Below the pieces are notes generated by a model. That model saw nothing but the letters and a program-made list of their open reading frames with translations, was not told where the DNA came from and ran no database searches. A stretch of DNA of 38,150 nt from Citrobacter sp. wls619 (GTDB lineage Bacteria > Pseudomonadota > Gammaproteobacteria > Enterobacterales > Enterobacteriaceae): NCBI RefSeq assembly GCF_005281345.1, contig NZ_SZXJ01000055.1, forward strand, positions 1 to 38,150, given 5' to 3'. Below are positions 1 to 7,084 of the stretch, in pieces. The translations under genes and the position numbers were made by a program. The first letter of the stretch is position 1. Each line of letters begins with the position of its first letter.

Positions 1-28
1 GGGTGTCCAACTTTTTGGGTGCAGTTCA
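1..28. mobile_element. Possible end of an IS3-family (IS150-group-like) insertion sequence
   Basis: Read on the minus strand, the first 28 bases begin TGAACTGCACCCAAAAAG and continue TTGGACACCC. This resembles the terminal inverted repeat of IS150-group IS3-family elements (remembered IS150 end: TGTACTGCACCCATTTTG). If so, the body lies left of the window and position 28 is its outer edge. No transposase is visible here, so a remnant of an end is equally possible. Confidence 0.45.
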
Positions 29-112
29 ATGTTCTCCGGTTTTTTTATTCCGTTGCTTTATTTCCAGCCAGTATTAATAACCGTTAGTTCTAAATTAGAG
101 AATTTGGTTATT

Positions 113-151
113 GGTTCTGAACCAGTTAGTCATGAATAATTTCCTGACTAA
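113..151. promoter_or_regulatory. Palindromic sites upstream of tsuA (possible regulator binding)
   Basis: GGTTCTGAACC at 113-123 is a perfect palindrome around a central T. TTAGTCA (126-132) and TGACTAA (145-151) are 7-bp inverted arms with a 12-base spacer. Both lie in the AT-rich leader just before tsuA. In E. coli this operon belongs to sulfur metabolism, so a LysR-type regulator such as CysB is a reasonable guess, but no CysB consensus was matched. Confidence 0.3.
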
Positions 152-173
152 TATACTTCTGGCTAATTAATTT

Positions 174-1232
174 ATGTTTTCAATGATCTTAAGCGGGCTC
201 ATCTGTGGCGCGCTGCTTGGCTTTGTCATGCAACGTGGACGATTTTGTCTGACGGGCGGTTTTCGTGATATGTATATTGCGAAAAACAATCGTATGTTTT
301 ATGCGCTACTGATAGCCATCTCTGTGCAAAGCGTGGGTGTCTTTGCGCTGATCCAGGCGGGTGTACTCAGCTATGATGCCGGCACATTTCCATGGCTGGG
401 AACCGTTGTTGGTGGTTATGTCTTTGGTATCGGAATTGTTTATGCGGGCGGGTGCGCTACCGGAACCTGGTATCGTGCAGGAGAGGGGCTTATCGGTAGC
501 TGGATTGCGCTATTTACCTATATGGTGATGAGTGCGGTGATGCGCTCTACGCATGCGAGTGGGCTGAATCAGGCGCTGAAAACCTACAGTACTGAGCATA
601 ACTCCATTGCCGATACGTTGAACCTGTCCGTATGGCCACTGATCGCTATTCTGCTGGCGGTTACATTGTGGGTGGTGGCGAAAGAGCTGAGAAAACCAAA
701 ATTGAAAGTCGCTACGCTACCGCCTCGTCGTACCGGCCTTGCGCATATTTTGTTTGAGAAGCGCTGGCATCCATTTGTTACTGCGGTTCTGATCGGGCTG
801 ATTGCGCTGTTGGCATGGCCGCTGAGCGAAGCAACCGGACGAATGTTTGGCCTGGGTATCACGTCACCAACCGCCAATATTTTGCAATTCCTTGTCGCAG
901 GCGACAGTAAGTTTATTAACTGGGGAGTGTTCCTGGTACTGGGCATTTTTCTCGGCTCATTTATTGCAGCAAAAGCCAGTCGCGAATTTCGCGTTCGTGC
1001 CGCCGACGCACCCACCACGCTGCGTAGCGGTTTTGGCGGTCTGTTAATGGGCTTTGGTGCCAGCATCGCGGGTGGCTGTTCGATTGGCAACGGTCTGGTT
1101 ATGACGGCGATGATGACCTGGCAGGGATGGGTTGGCCTGGTCTTTATGATTCTCGGCGTCTGGACCGCGTCATGGATTGTGTATATCAGACCGCAGCGTA
1201 AGGCAAAACTAACCGCTGCTGCGGCAAATTAA
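174..1232 (+). CDS. tsuA: Thiosulfate transporter TsuA (YeeE family)
   Basis: This 352-residue inner-membrane protein imports thiosulfate for cysteine synthesis. It is hydrophobic throughout and carries the duplicated glycine- and cysteine-rich loops of the YeeE/YedE family: GRFCLTGG (Cys25), AGGCATGTW (Cys94) and AGGCSIGNG (Cys302), the positions that relay thiosulfate in the characterised transporter. It starts at the first ATG and is close to the E. coli K-12 protein from memory. It is followed after 16 bases by tsuB, its sulfur-handling partner, in the same operon. This is host core genome, not prophage. Confidence 0.95.
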   Translation: MFSMILSGLICGALLGFVMQRGRFCLTGGFRDMYIAKNNRMFYALLIAISVQSVGVFALIQAGVLSYDAGTFPWLGTVVGGYVFGIGIVYAGGCATGTWYRAGEGLIGSWIALFTYMVMSAVMRSTHASGLNQALKTYSTEHNSIADTLNLSVWPLIAILLAVTLWVVAKELRKPKLKVATLPPRRTGLAHILFEKRWHPFVTAVLIGLIALLAWPLSEATGRMFGLGITSPTANILQFLVAGDSKFINWGVFLVLGIFLGSFIAAKASREFRVRAADAPTTLRSGFGGLLMGFGASIAGGCSIGNGLVMTAMMTWQGWVGLVFMILGVWTASWIVYIRPQRKAKLTAAAAN

Positions 1233-1248
1233 GCGTAAGGATTTGATG

Positions 1249-1476
1249 ATGGCAATTAAAAAACTGGATGTGGTCACGCAGGTTTGTCCGTTTCCACTGA
1301 TTGAAGCAAAAGCGGCACTGGCAGAAATGGCAAGTGGTGATGAACTGGTGATCGAGTTTGACTGTACCCAGGCAACTGAGGCAATCCCGCAATGGGCCGC
1401 CGAAGAGGGGCATGTGATTACTGATTATCAACAGGTGGGTGACGCCGCCTGGAGCATTACGGTGCAGAAAGCGTAA
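1249..1476 (+). CDS. tsuB: TusA-family sulfurtransferase TsuB (YeeD)
   Basis: This 75-residue cytoplasmic TusA-fold protein acts with TsuA in thiosulfate use. The signature CPFP, with the reactive Cys13, is near the N-terminus as in all TusA/SirA relatives. An in-frame TTG and ATG lie just upstream (1243, 1246). I chose the ATG at 1249 because TAAGG at 1236-1240 sits at normal ribosome-binding distance and the product then begins MAIKKL like the E. coli protein. A strong hairpin follows the stop codon. Confidence 0.93.
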   Translation: MAIKKLDVVTQVCPFPLIEAKAALAEMASGDELVIEFDCTQATEAIPQWAAEEGHVITDYQQVGDAAWSITVQKA

Positions 1477-1483
1477 ACAGGAT

Positions 1484-1505
1484 CCCTCCGCCGTCTGGCG
1501 GAGGG
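1484..1505. terminator. Bidirectional terminator between tsuB and sbcB
   Basis: A 9-bp GC-rich perfect stem (CCCTCCGCC / GGCGGAGGG) with loop GTCT lies between two convergent genes. The flanks are only moderately T-rich on either strand. Confidence 0.7.
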
Positions 1506-1515
1506 CATTTCATCT

Positions 1516-2946
1516 TCAGACTATCTCATGCGCATACTGCCAGAGTGATTTCAATAGCATCAGCTTCTCTTTGTTGTCAGCGTATTGCTGACTCAACATC
1601 TGCAATTCATTCGCGTAATTTTGCAAAAACTCCGGTGTGAATACCTGACGACGATGATCCAGCCAGCGTTGCTGCTCTCTCTCATCCAGTGTCCCTGGGA
1701 AATTGCGCGCGCGATAATTAAACAGCAGTTTTTCAATGCGCTTATCGACGAAAGTGATGTCCAGTGCGGGTAAATTGCGAGGTTCGGTTTCCAGAACGAT
1801 CTTCATTGCGGCGCGGTCGGCATCGCTGAAAAAACCGTTATATAACTGCGCATCTACGTTATCCGATAGTGCAAAGGGTTCTGCTTCGGCAAAAATAGCC
1901 ACCACTTTATCGCGTACCTGCGGGTTTTCACGCAGGACTTTAAGGTTATCCAGGCAATGCTGGCGGTTAATTCCGAGACGATCGGCATCTTCCGGACGTA
2001 GCGTATTCGCCTGTGCCAGAACCGGACATTTGTTGATATGCACCAGTTTAACCGGCACCGCGGCGTTATCTCCCAGATCGGCTTTGGCAGTGTAAAGACG
2101 CTCGCGCAGGGTGTCGCTATCCAGTTCAAGCAAGGGAGAAATATCACCGGCTAAGTCGACCATAATCACCGCATTACGATTATCCGGATGCCAGGCGAGC
2201 GGGGCAACCCAACTGGTGTTACCTCGCCATGCACCGAACATCCCAGATACATGCACTAAGGGCTTCATTTGCGGGACATCAATCAACGCAGCCAGCTTGT
2301 GTTTATTGCGGTGACTGTAGAGATAGTCAAACAGACGCGGCTGACGAGACTTCACGAGTTGCGCCATGGCAATGGTGGCATACACGTCTGCCATCGCATC
2401 GTGAGCATTAGCATGCTCAATTCCGTTGGCGCGGGTCAGATGCTCAAGGCGGAAGCTGGGTAGACCGTCGTCGTTTTCTGGCCAGTTGATCCCTTCCGGT
2501 CGTAGCGCATAGCAGGCGCGCATCACATCCAGCAAATCCCAGCGAGAATTGTCGTTCTGCCAGCTCCAGGCGTAGGGATCATAAAAATTGCGATACAGGA
2601 TATTACGTGTCACTTCATCATCGAAGCGCACATTGTTATAGCCGAGGATACACGTTTTCGGCACGGTAAACAGCGCATGGATGCGGGCAGCAAAAGCGGC
2701 TTCATTCTCACCCTTATCACGTGCTTCTTGCGGCGTAATGCCGGTTATCAGTACCGCTTCTGGTTGTGGCAGATAGTCGTCGGCGGGCTTGCAGTAAAAA
2801 ACTTCGGGATCGCCAATGATGTTGAAATCGCTATCTGTGCGGATGGCCGCAAACTGCGCGGGTCTGTCCAGTGCCGGATGGGTACCAAAGGTCTCGTAAT
2901 CGTGGAAGAGAAATGTGCTCTGTATGTTGTCGTTTTTAACTGTCAC
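1516..2946 (-). CDS. sbcB: Exonuclease I (SbcB)
   Basis: Exonuclease I degrades single-stranded DNA 3-prime to 5-prime and takes part in mismatch repair and recombination. The protein has 476 residues, against 475 in E. coli. The DEDDh exonuclease motif FHDYETFG gives Asp16 and Glu18, and NAHDAMADV supplies the later His/Asp pair. The body matches E. coli very closely, but the first nine or so residues differ and the reading starts at a GTG (2946) without a clear ribosome-binding site. This end faces the prophage, so the attachment event may have replaced the native start and promoter. There is no sign of truncation elsewhere. Confidence 0.95.
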   Translation of the reverse strand: MTVKNDNIQSTFLFHDYETFGTHPALDRPAQFAAIRTDSDFNIIGDPEVFYCKPADDYLPQPEAVLITGITPQEARDKGENEAAFAARIHALFTVPKTCILGYNNVRFDDEVTRNILYRNFYDPYAWSWQNDNSRWDLLDVMRACYALRPEGINWPENDDGLPSFRLEHLTRANGIEHANAHDAMADVYATIAMAQLVKSRQPRLFDYLYSHRNKHKLAALIDVPQMKPLVHVSGMFGAWRGNTSWVAPLAWHPDNRNAVIMVDLAGDISPLLELDSDTLRERLYTAKADLGDNAAVPVKLVHINKCPVLAQANTLRPEDADRLGINRQHCLDNLKVLRENPQVRDKVVAIFAEAEPFALSDNVDAQLYNGFFSDADRAAMKIVLETEPRNLPALDITFVDKRIEKLLFNYRARNFPGTLDEREQQRWLDHRRQVFTPEFLQNYANELQMLSQQYADNKEKLMLLKSLWQYAHEIV

Positions 2947-3121
2947 CTGATGTACACGCCTGATGTAATATGTATATGAAATAATTGGCTTTATGCTTTG
3001 AATTTGTCGTTGATTGTCTGTTTTTGTACACGAATAGATATTGTTGTTAAGATTAGTACATGCGATATTGAGTACATAGTAAGTACATAAACATCAAAAT
3101 CATTGAGTACAAAATACTAAA
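2947..3121. other. Left prophage junction (attL region) with integrase arm-type repeats
   Basis: This 175-base AT-rich gap separates sbcB from the integrase start. It holds two copies of TGTACACG (2951-2958 and 3025-3032) and four copies of AGTACA (3055, 3071, 3082 and 3106), all direct repeats. Such clusters beside an integrase are typical of arm-type binding sites. The exact core cannot be fixed because attR is outside the window. The sbcB and int promoters must also lie here; I see no convincing pair of hexamers. Confidence 0.5.
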
Positions 3122-4303
3122 ATGGCTATCAGCGACACTAAGCTACGTTCTATCTATGGTAAACCATATTCTGGTCCATCTGAAATTACTGATTCTGATG
3201 GCCTGGGCATCCGCATCACACCAAGGGGGGTGATTAGCTTCCAGTTTCGTTTTCGATGGGATGGAAAGCAGCACCGTCTTGGCTTGGGGCGGTATCCAGC
3301 AATTACTCTACGTGATGCACGTAACATGGTCGCAGATTTAAGAGAGTCAGTCGACAAAGGTATCGATCCGCGATTGATGGCCGGTATCAAGAAGTCAAAG
3401 AAAAAACCAACGGTAAAAGACTGTCTGGATTACTGGGAAGAAAACTATGTTGATACGGCGCTTAGGGAAAAAACAAAAGCCCTCTATAAGTCTACTGTTA
3501 TAAAGCACATGAGTAATGCCTTTGCTGGCATGCCTATTGAAGACATTCCGGTTCGTTTATGGGTTGAACGTTTCACTGAAGAAGAAAGAATAAACCCTCG
3601 CCGTGCTCGTCAGTTGCTGGTACAACTTAGATCTGCGATTGGCTGGTGTACGCGGCGACAATTTATAAGCACAACCGAATTGATGTTGCTACAACCAAAA
3701 GATGTTGGCGTCAAATCTTCTGTCGGTGAAGTGACTCTCAGTTATAACCAGTTGGCTAAGATATGGCTGGCTATAGAACGAAGCAGGGCATCAACATCAA
3801 ACAGGTTATTTCATCAGTTGCTGATGCTTTATGGTGCCAGAAATAGCGAACTTCGCCTGGCTGTTAAGGATGAATTCGATCGTGAAGAGGGTATATGGAC
3901 GGTACCTGCGGAGAAAAGCAAAACGGGTAAGATTATTCGCCGCCCCATATTTGATGCCGCAGATAATCTGCTAAAAAAAGCTGAAATGACTTATGGTAAC
4001 GTCCTTTTTCCTGGGCCGGATTTGAAAAAGTCTATGACTATTTCCGGTGCAAATAGATTTCTTGGTAGGATTGAAGCGTCCCTAGGAATCGGGGAGTTTT
4101 CCGCTCACGACTTTAGACGAACTCTTGCGACCAGGTTATCAGAGGAAGGCGTAGCCCCACATGTTATAGAGAAAATGCTGGGGCATGAACTGGGCGGCGT
4201 ACTTTCTGTTTATAACAAGCATGAATGGATTGCTGAACAGAAAGCCGCCTATGAGCTGTATGCTGAAAAGATATTCTGGCATATCAGGAAGATTTCGGGT
4301 TAA
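3122..4303 (+). CDS. int: Prophage integrase, tyrosine recombinase with DUF4102-type arm-binding domain
   Basis: This 393-residue recombinase should insert the phage into, and excise it from, the sbcB locus. The N-terminal portion (about 1-90, with DGLGIRITPRG and LGLGRYPAITLRDAR) is the arm-binding DUF4102 type found in P4-like integrases. A core-binding domain follows (about 95-190), then the catalytic domain with Arg240 (GARNSELR), the lysine region near 265, His329-x-x-Arg332 (HDFRR), His355 (GHE) and Tyr364. All catalytic residues are present, so it looks active. It is transcribed away from attL, as usual for this group, and its 3-prime end overlaps the convergent excisionase candidate by 20 bases. 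Confidence 0.92.
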   Translation: MAISDTKLRSIYGKPYSGPSEITDSDGLGIRITPRGVISFQFRFRWDGKQHRLGLGRYPAITLRDARNMVADLRESVDKGIDPRLMAGIKKSKKKPTVKDCLDYWEENYVDTALREKTKALYKSTVIKHMSNAFAGMPIEDIPVRLWVERFTEEERINPRRARQLLVQLRSAIGWCTRRQFISTTELMLLQPKDVGVKSSVGEVTLSYNQLAKIWLAIERSRASTSNRLFHQLLMLYGARNSELRLAVKDEFDREEGIWTVPAEKSKTGKIIRRPIFDAADNLLKKAEMTYGNVLFPGPDLKKSMTISGANRFLGRIEASLGIGEFSAHDFRRTLATRLSEEGVAPHVIEKMLGHELGGVLSVYNKHEWIAEQKAAYELYAEKIFWHIRKISG

Positions 4304-4475
4304 TTCCGCCGTTTAAAATCCACGCTTCCACCTCAGATTGTAAGTACTGTTTGGGGTGGGTGCGGATCGGTTTCGGAAAATTATGATGCTTGGTGTATTT
4401 CCAGATGGTCATACGAGACGAAACCCGGATCATCTTCATCACTTCTTTTTCGTCTATCATTTCAATATCACTCAT
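4284..4475 (-). CDS. AlpA-family DNA-binding protein, probable excisionase
   Basis: This 63-residue winged-helix protein of the AlpA/MerR-like type has the pattern EKEVMKMIRVSSRMTIWKY followed by FPKPIR and SEVEAWI. Such proteins act as excisionases or activators of integrase genes in P4-like elements. A GTG lies two codons upstream, but the ATG at 4475 is favoured because GAGGTGG lies just before it. It is the last gene of the leftward operon and runs into the 3-prime end of int, so P_L transcription during induction would make it while opposing int. The role as Xis is inferred from size, fold and position. Confidence 0.72.
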   Translation of the reverse strand: MSDIEMIDEKEVMKMIRVSSRMTIWKYTKHHNFPKPIRTHPKQYLQSEVEAWILNGGINPKSS

Positions 4476-4482
4476 ACCCACC

Positions 4483-4650
4483 TCACACCACGCTCAGGCC
4501 ACGACAGTGGCACCACACATCAAACATTCTTCTCGTTACTTCCCGACAGTAAAACCCTTCAATGCCTCGCGTAAGGTCGTAACGGTTCTCGTACCGTTGG
4601 CGCACCCATATTTCAAATGCCTTATTCAATTGATCCCCCCAGCTTTTCAT
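4483..4650 (-). CDS. Small phage protein of unknown function
   Basis: This 55-residue protein, if started at the ATG at 4650, is rich in Trp, Arg and Cys (motifs AFEIWVRQRY, GFYCREVTRR, VWCHCRG). I do not recognise the family, though similar short early proteins are common in lambdoid phages. An in-frame TTG start at 4692 would add 14 residues. It overlaps the end of the upstream gene by 29 bases and its stop lies seven bases before the excisionase start, so it is translated within the compact leftward operon. Confidence 0.55.
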   Translation of the reverse strand: MKSWGDQLNKAFEIWVRQRYENRYDLTRGIEGFYCREVTRRMFDVWCHCRGLSVV

Positions 4651-4984
4651 TAGCCCGACGAACACAGCATTCAAAAGAGGAGGGGGTAACAATCTTTTTC
4701 AACTCAGCAACTAGGTAATCATTATGTTGCTGGTGGAATTGCATGTTGTTCTCTTTTTCAATCTGGCGGAGAACAGCAAGGCGAGCCGTAATGATGCGAC
4801 GCTTTGCTTTTACAACCCGTAAAGCGTTCTCTGCCTTTTTGCGCCACACGCTCCATTCGCTACTGCTGTTTGAGCTGGCCAACTGGCTTTCAATACTAAG
4901 CTGGGTTTCTTCAGCTATCACAAGTTGGGACAGACAGTCGTGAATTGTATTAAGGCTTTCAGTATTGATATGAGATTTTTCCAC
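4622..4984 (-). CDS. Coiled-coil early phage protein, unknown function
   Basis: This 120-residue protein begins at a GTG. It is helical and charged, with long stretches (about 20-95) of coiled-coil character and a C-terminal segment around SSFECCVRRANEKLGG. Ead/Ea-type proteins in the early left operons of P22- and lambda-like phages have a comparable build, but I cannot name an orthologue. A near-ideal GGAGGT lies just before its GTG, inside the last codons of the upstream 33-codon gene, indicating translational coupling. Confidence 0.65.
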   Translation of the reverse strand: MEKSHINTESLNTIHDCLSQLVIAEETQLSIESQLASSNSSSEWSVWRKKAENALRVVKAKRRIITARLAVLRQIEKENNMQFHQQHNDYLVAELKKIVTPSSFECCVRRANEKLGGSIE

Positions 4985-4986
4985 TG

Positions 4987-5088
4987 TTAACCTCCAAAAT
5001 TCGTCATAAATTTGTACTCAATCAACGCCCCGAAAATAGCGGCCACCAATAACAGGCCAAACAGCATAGACATGAGGAAAGATTTCAT
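4987..5088 (-). CDS. Small single-helix membrane protein (33 aa)
   Basis: The product reads MKSFLMSMLFGLLLVAAIFG and ends ALIEYKFMTNFGG. It is one transmembrane helix with a short polar tail. Its ATG overlaps the TGA of the upstream gene (ATGA at 5085-5088), and its last codons supply the GGAGGT for the next gene. The tight coupling on both sides supports real translation. Comparable tiny membrane proteins occur in P22-like early operons; the function is unknown. Confidence 0.65.
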   Translation of the reverse strand: MKSFLMSMLFGLLLVAAIFGALIEYKFMTNFGG

Positions 5089-5309
5089 CGTGTCGCCTCG
5101 CGCTGAACATTTTTATACGCACGCAGCATGTCGCGAGATTTACCTGATAAAACCGTCTTCATGAAGAACATCCCAGTACGGGTTGCAATGATGCCTGGTG
5201 TGCAAAGCAGCGTGGCATCGACCACCCGGTTATGTTTACGGAACTCAAACACCGTACTGGTGATAACGATGTTCGCTACGGCGCCATAGTCCTGGTATTG
5301 GATTTTCAT
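5085..5309 (-). CDS. Conserved-looking small early phage protein
   Basis: This 74-residue soluble protein has a beta-rich first half (YQDYGAVANIVITSTVFEF, then NRVVDATLL) and a basic C-terminus ending KNVQREATR. GGACAG lies just upstream of the ATG. It overlaps the genes on both sides by four bases (ATGA), a sign of genuine coupled translation. I do not recognise a characterised family. It is part of the P_L operon and presumably an accessory or host-takeover factor. Confidence 0.6.
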   Translation of the reverse strand: MKIQYQDYGAVANIVITSTVFEFRKHNRVVDATLLCTPGIIATRTGMFFMKTVLSGKSRDMLRAYKNVQREATR

Positions 5310-5527
5310 TTTCTGTCCTTCAGTTTGCTGTATCGTTCATGGCTCATCACTTCCCAGTTCTGGCCGCCGTCTCGGGACAGCAGCCGCCAACGGCGATTAA
5401 CCCGCAGGCTCAGGTTCCCGGAGCCGTGCATACGGCAGGGATGAATTCGCCTGGTTCTGAACTGGCGGAGTACATGGACCGCCTGCAGGTGTACCCACTC
5501 AGGAATTCGTATCGCTGTCAGGGCCAT
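5306..5527 (-). CDS. Small basic early phage protein
   Basis: This 73-residue protein is strongly basic, with a C-terminal motif RRWRLLSRDGGQNWEVM that I associate with short hypothetical proteins of lambdoid early regions, without known function. Two starts are possible. AGGAGG lies nine bases before the ATG at 5527 and only three before an ATG at 5533, so 5527 is preferred. It overlaps the end of the upstream gene by 29 bases. Its charge suggests nucleic-acid binding, which is only a guess. Confidence 0.55.
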   Translation of the reverse strand: MALTAIRIPEWVHLQAVHVLRQFRTRRIHPCRMHGSGNLSLRVNRRWRLLSRDGGQNWEVMSHERYSKLKDRK

Positions 5528-5711
5528 TGTCATTGCCTCCTGCTGGTGGGGTTACCGAGTAACCGACGCGTTCAGCCATCCACAAAAAAGTCTCCAGCGA
5601 TGCTGTAACCTCGCCGTTCTGAACTGGGCGTGCGTGGATAACCTTTCCGTTCTCGATCGTCAGCACGATATTTACTGGTTCGTGCGTGATAATTGGTGTC
5701 TGATCACTCAT
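5499..5711 (-). CDS. Small early phage protein, unknown function
   Basis: This 70-residue acidic protein begins MSDQTPIITHEP and ends in a low-complexity Gly/Asn/Asp/Ser tail. An upstream in-frame methionine at 5753 would give 84 residues, but the ATG at 5711 overlaps the upstream stop codon as seen throughout this operon and is preferred. The central segment (VNIVLTIENGKVIHARPV) is predicted beta. No family is recognised. Confidence 0.55.
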   Translation of the reverse strand: MSDQTPIITHEPVNIVLTIENGKVIHARPVQNGEVTASLETFLWMAERVGYSVTPPAGGNDNGPDSDTNS

Positions 5712-6066
5712 GGCTTGTCTCCGCTGTGACTGATTTTTTCTTGGCAAACTCAACCAGCTCAGAAATGAGCTCGTCGATTAATGCCTTTCCGCTTTCTGTC
5801 AGGAACTCACCGCTGCCATTCACATCTACGGCGTTGCTGTAAATTCCTCGGATGGCTTTTACACCTTCAATATTTCCGTACTCACTGAGGATCATTTTTT
5901 CGAATCGCCTCAACAGGCCGTCAATTAGTATTTCTGTTAATTCGATAGTGTTAATTCCACCCTTAGGCATATTAATGATGATGCAGGTGCTTCCTGTTTT
6001 TCGCTGATGGCGTAATAACGCAGATTTAAGAATTCTGTGGCGATACGTATTGATTAAGTTATCCAC
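5704..6066 (-). CDS. Early phage protein, unknown function
   Basis: This 120-residue protein starts at the GTG at 6066. That start is chosen over an upstream ATG (6114) because GGAGGAAAA lies immediately before it and GTGGATAA overlaps the upstream stop. The N-terminus is basic (HRILKSALLRHQRKTG), and the rest is helical and mildly acidic (GLLRRFEKMIL, LIDELISELVEFAKKK). I do not recognise it. Its base composition is more AT-rich than the structural genes, as is that of the next genes upstream. Confidence 0.55.
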   Translation of the reverse strand: MDNLINTYRHRILKSALLRHQRKTGSTCIIINMPKGGINTIELTEILIDGLLRRFEKMILSEYGNIEGVKAIRGIYSNAVDVNGSGEFLTESGKALIDELISELVEFAKKKSVTAETSHE

Positions 6067-6250
6067 GTCGCTTTTCCTCCGCTTCACACCAATACAATAA
6101 ATTTGCCGAAGCATTAAGAGCCATACCTAGTAAAGAACTCTTTTGATTTGTGTTTAACTCATTATTGCTTATTACTATTTCCAGAATGGTGTTAAGGTTC
6201 TCCGCCTCTAAAAGAATTTCATCTATTCCTGCCGTTTTTGGGTTCCACAT
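6059..6250 (-). CDS. Small helical early protein, unknown function
   Basis: This 63-residue helical protein contains EAENLNTILEIV, then SSLLGMALNASANLLYW. GGGAGAT precedes the ATG at good distance. Its pattern (EA, a hydrophobic helix, a short polar turn, a second Leu/Ala helix) resembles the products at 6420-6620 and 6610-6930, so the three may be distant paralogues. The next gene overlaps its end by eight bases. Confidence 0.55.
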   Translation of the reverse strand: MWNPKTAGIDEILLEAENLNTILEIVISNNELNTNQKSSLLGMALNASANLLYWCEAEEKRRG

Positions 6251-6253
6251 TTT

Positions 6254-6352
6254 CTATCTCCCATATGCTTTTTTTAGATACATAATCGCAATATTCCAAT
6301 AACCAGCGGAGCAAAAAATTTTTGCTGTTTTAAATGCTTCTTTATTTTTCAT
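6254..6352 (-). CDS. Possible 32-codon early protein
   Basis: This open frame begins MKNKEAFKTAKIF and ends AIMYLKKAYGR. It is basic and helical and ends three bases before the ATG of the 63-codon gene, and its last codons supply that gene's GGGAG. The spacing fits the operon, but its own ribosome-binding site is weak (GAGTAG), so translation is uncertain. The 67 bases upstream (6353-6419) hold only a short CAGC/GCTG hairpin. Confidence 0.4.
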   Translation of the reverse strand: MKNKEAFKTAKIFCSAGYWNIAIMYLKKAYGR

Positions 6353-6419
6353 TGAAACTACTCATTTAAGGCGTATGATTCCCGCAGCAATTAAGCTGAG
6401 ATTAAATGTAGTTATTCGT

Positions 6420-6620
6420 TTAAATAATCTTATTGGATTTAATTGATTGCTCTTCAATTAACCAAGCACATACATCACCTGTTAGCTTACTTAATAATGA
6501 TGCTATGGCTTCAATTTCTGAATCATCCATTTTATTAGGATATGATTCCATCATCAGACATATTATTTCAGCTTGGTGAGCTTTCTCTTTTGCTTCGTCC
6601 AAAGAAATTTCATGCGCCAT
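6420..6620 (-). CDS. Small helical early protein, unknown function
   Basis: This 66-residue protein begins MAHEISLDEAKEKAHQ. The ATG at 6620 overlaps the end of the first operon gene by 11 bases; a start three codons upstream is possible but less well placed. It is acidic and helical, with a Leu/Ile-rich second helix (IEAIASLLSKLTGDVCAW). It resembles its neighbours at 6059 and 6610 in pattern. No known family is recognised. It is AT-rich. Confidence 0.58.
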   Translation of the reverse strand: MAHEISLDEAKEKAHQAEIICLMMESYPNKMDDSEIEAIASLLSKLTGDVCAWLIEEQSIKSNKII

Positions 6621-6930
6621 GAGTACCATCCTTGAATCCAGAAAGATATGAAGCAGTTTGAGATATCTTATTTGTTGTTATGCCAATTTCAGCAAGATCA
6701 GCAATAACGCCAGAAAGATTCAATATTGTTTCTTTATTAATTTCTTTATCTTCTGCTATGGAGAAGATGCTTAAGCTGATATGGTTAATAGCTTCAAGGA
6801 TAGAGATGGTTTTAGTATCGCAGTCGGATGCGATATCACCATAATCAATATTTGAACAGCCATTTCTATATCGAAAATCTGGAATATCAACGAGTTGATA
6901 TAATTTTTTTATGGCCAGGTTTGTAGTCAT
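6610..6930 (-). CDS. First gene of the leftward early operon, unknown function
   Basis: This 106-residue protein is preceded by GGAG eight bases before its ATG and lies about 30 bases downstream of the P_L -10 hexamer, so it is the first gene expressed on induction. It is acidic with two or three helices (TISILEAINHISLSIFSIA, LNLSGVIADLAEIG). In lambda this position holds N; this protein lacks the arginine-rich N-terminal peptide of N, so I do not call it an antiterminator. Function unknown. Confidence 0.6.
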   Translation of the reverse strand: MTTNLAIKKLYQLVDIPDFRYRNGCSNIDYGDIASDCDTKTISILEAINHISLSIFSIAEDKEINKETILNLSGVIADLAEIGITTNKISQTASYLSGFKDGTHGA

Positions 6931-6961
6931 CTCAATGGCTCCGTTGTTTGCCGATAAGATG

Positions 6962-7002
6962 AGAATAGGGGAGGATTAATCTTTCGTCAATACTATAGTA
7001 TT
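6962..7002 (-). promoter_or_regulatory. P_L-like early left promoter with operator O_L
   Basis: On the minus strand the -35 TTGACG (6990-6985) and -10 TATTCT (6967-6962) are separated by exactly 17 bases. A perfect 14-bp palindrome AATACTATAGTATT (6989-7002) overlaps the -35. The same motif recurs in the CI-Cro intergenic region, so it is the repressor operator for the leftward operon. Confidence 0.75.
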
Positions 7003-7061
7003 AATCTTATTTTCATAATTATATATGTGATTGAAAATAAAGGTTTTATATTTTACGGGCG

Positions 7062-7083
7062 AAAAAAAACCGGGTCTCCCCGG
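7062..7083 (-). terminator. Terminator of the CI gene
   Basis: On the minus strand a CCGGG / CCCGG stem with loop GAGA is followed by eight T residues. It begins one base after the CI stop codon. Confidence 0.85.
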
Positions 7084-7084
7084 C

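Noticed and set aside
6610-6930. Calling the first leftward gene an N antiterminator
   Set aside because: It lacks the arginine-rich N-terminal peptide, and no boxA/boxB pair was found next to P_L.
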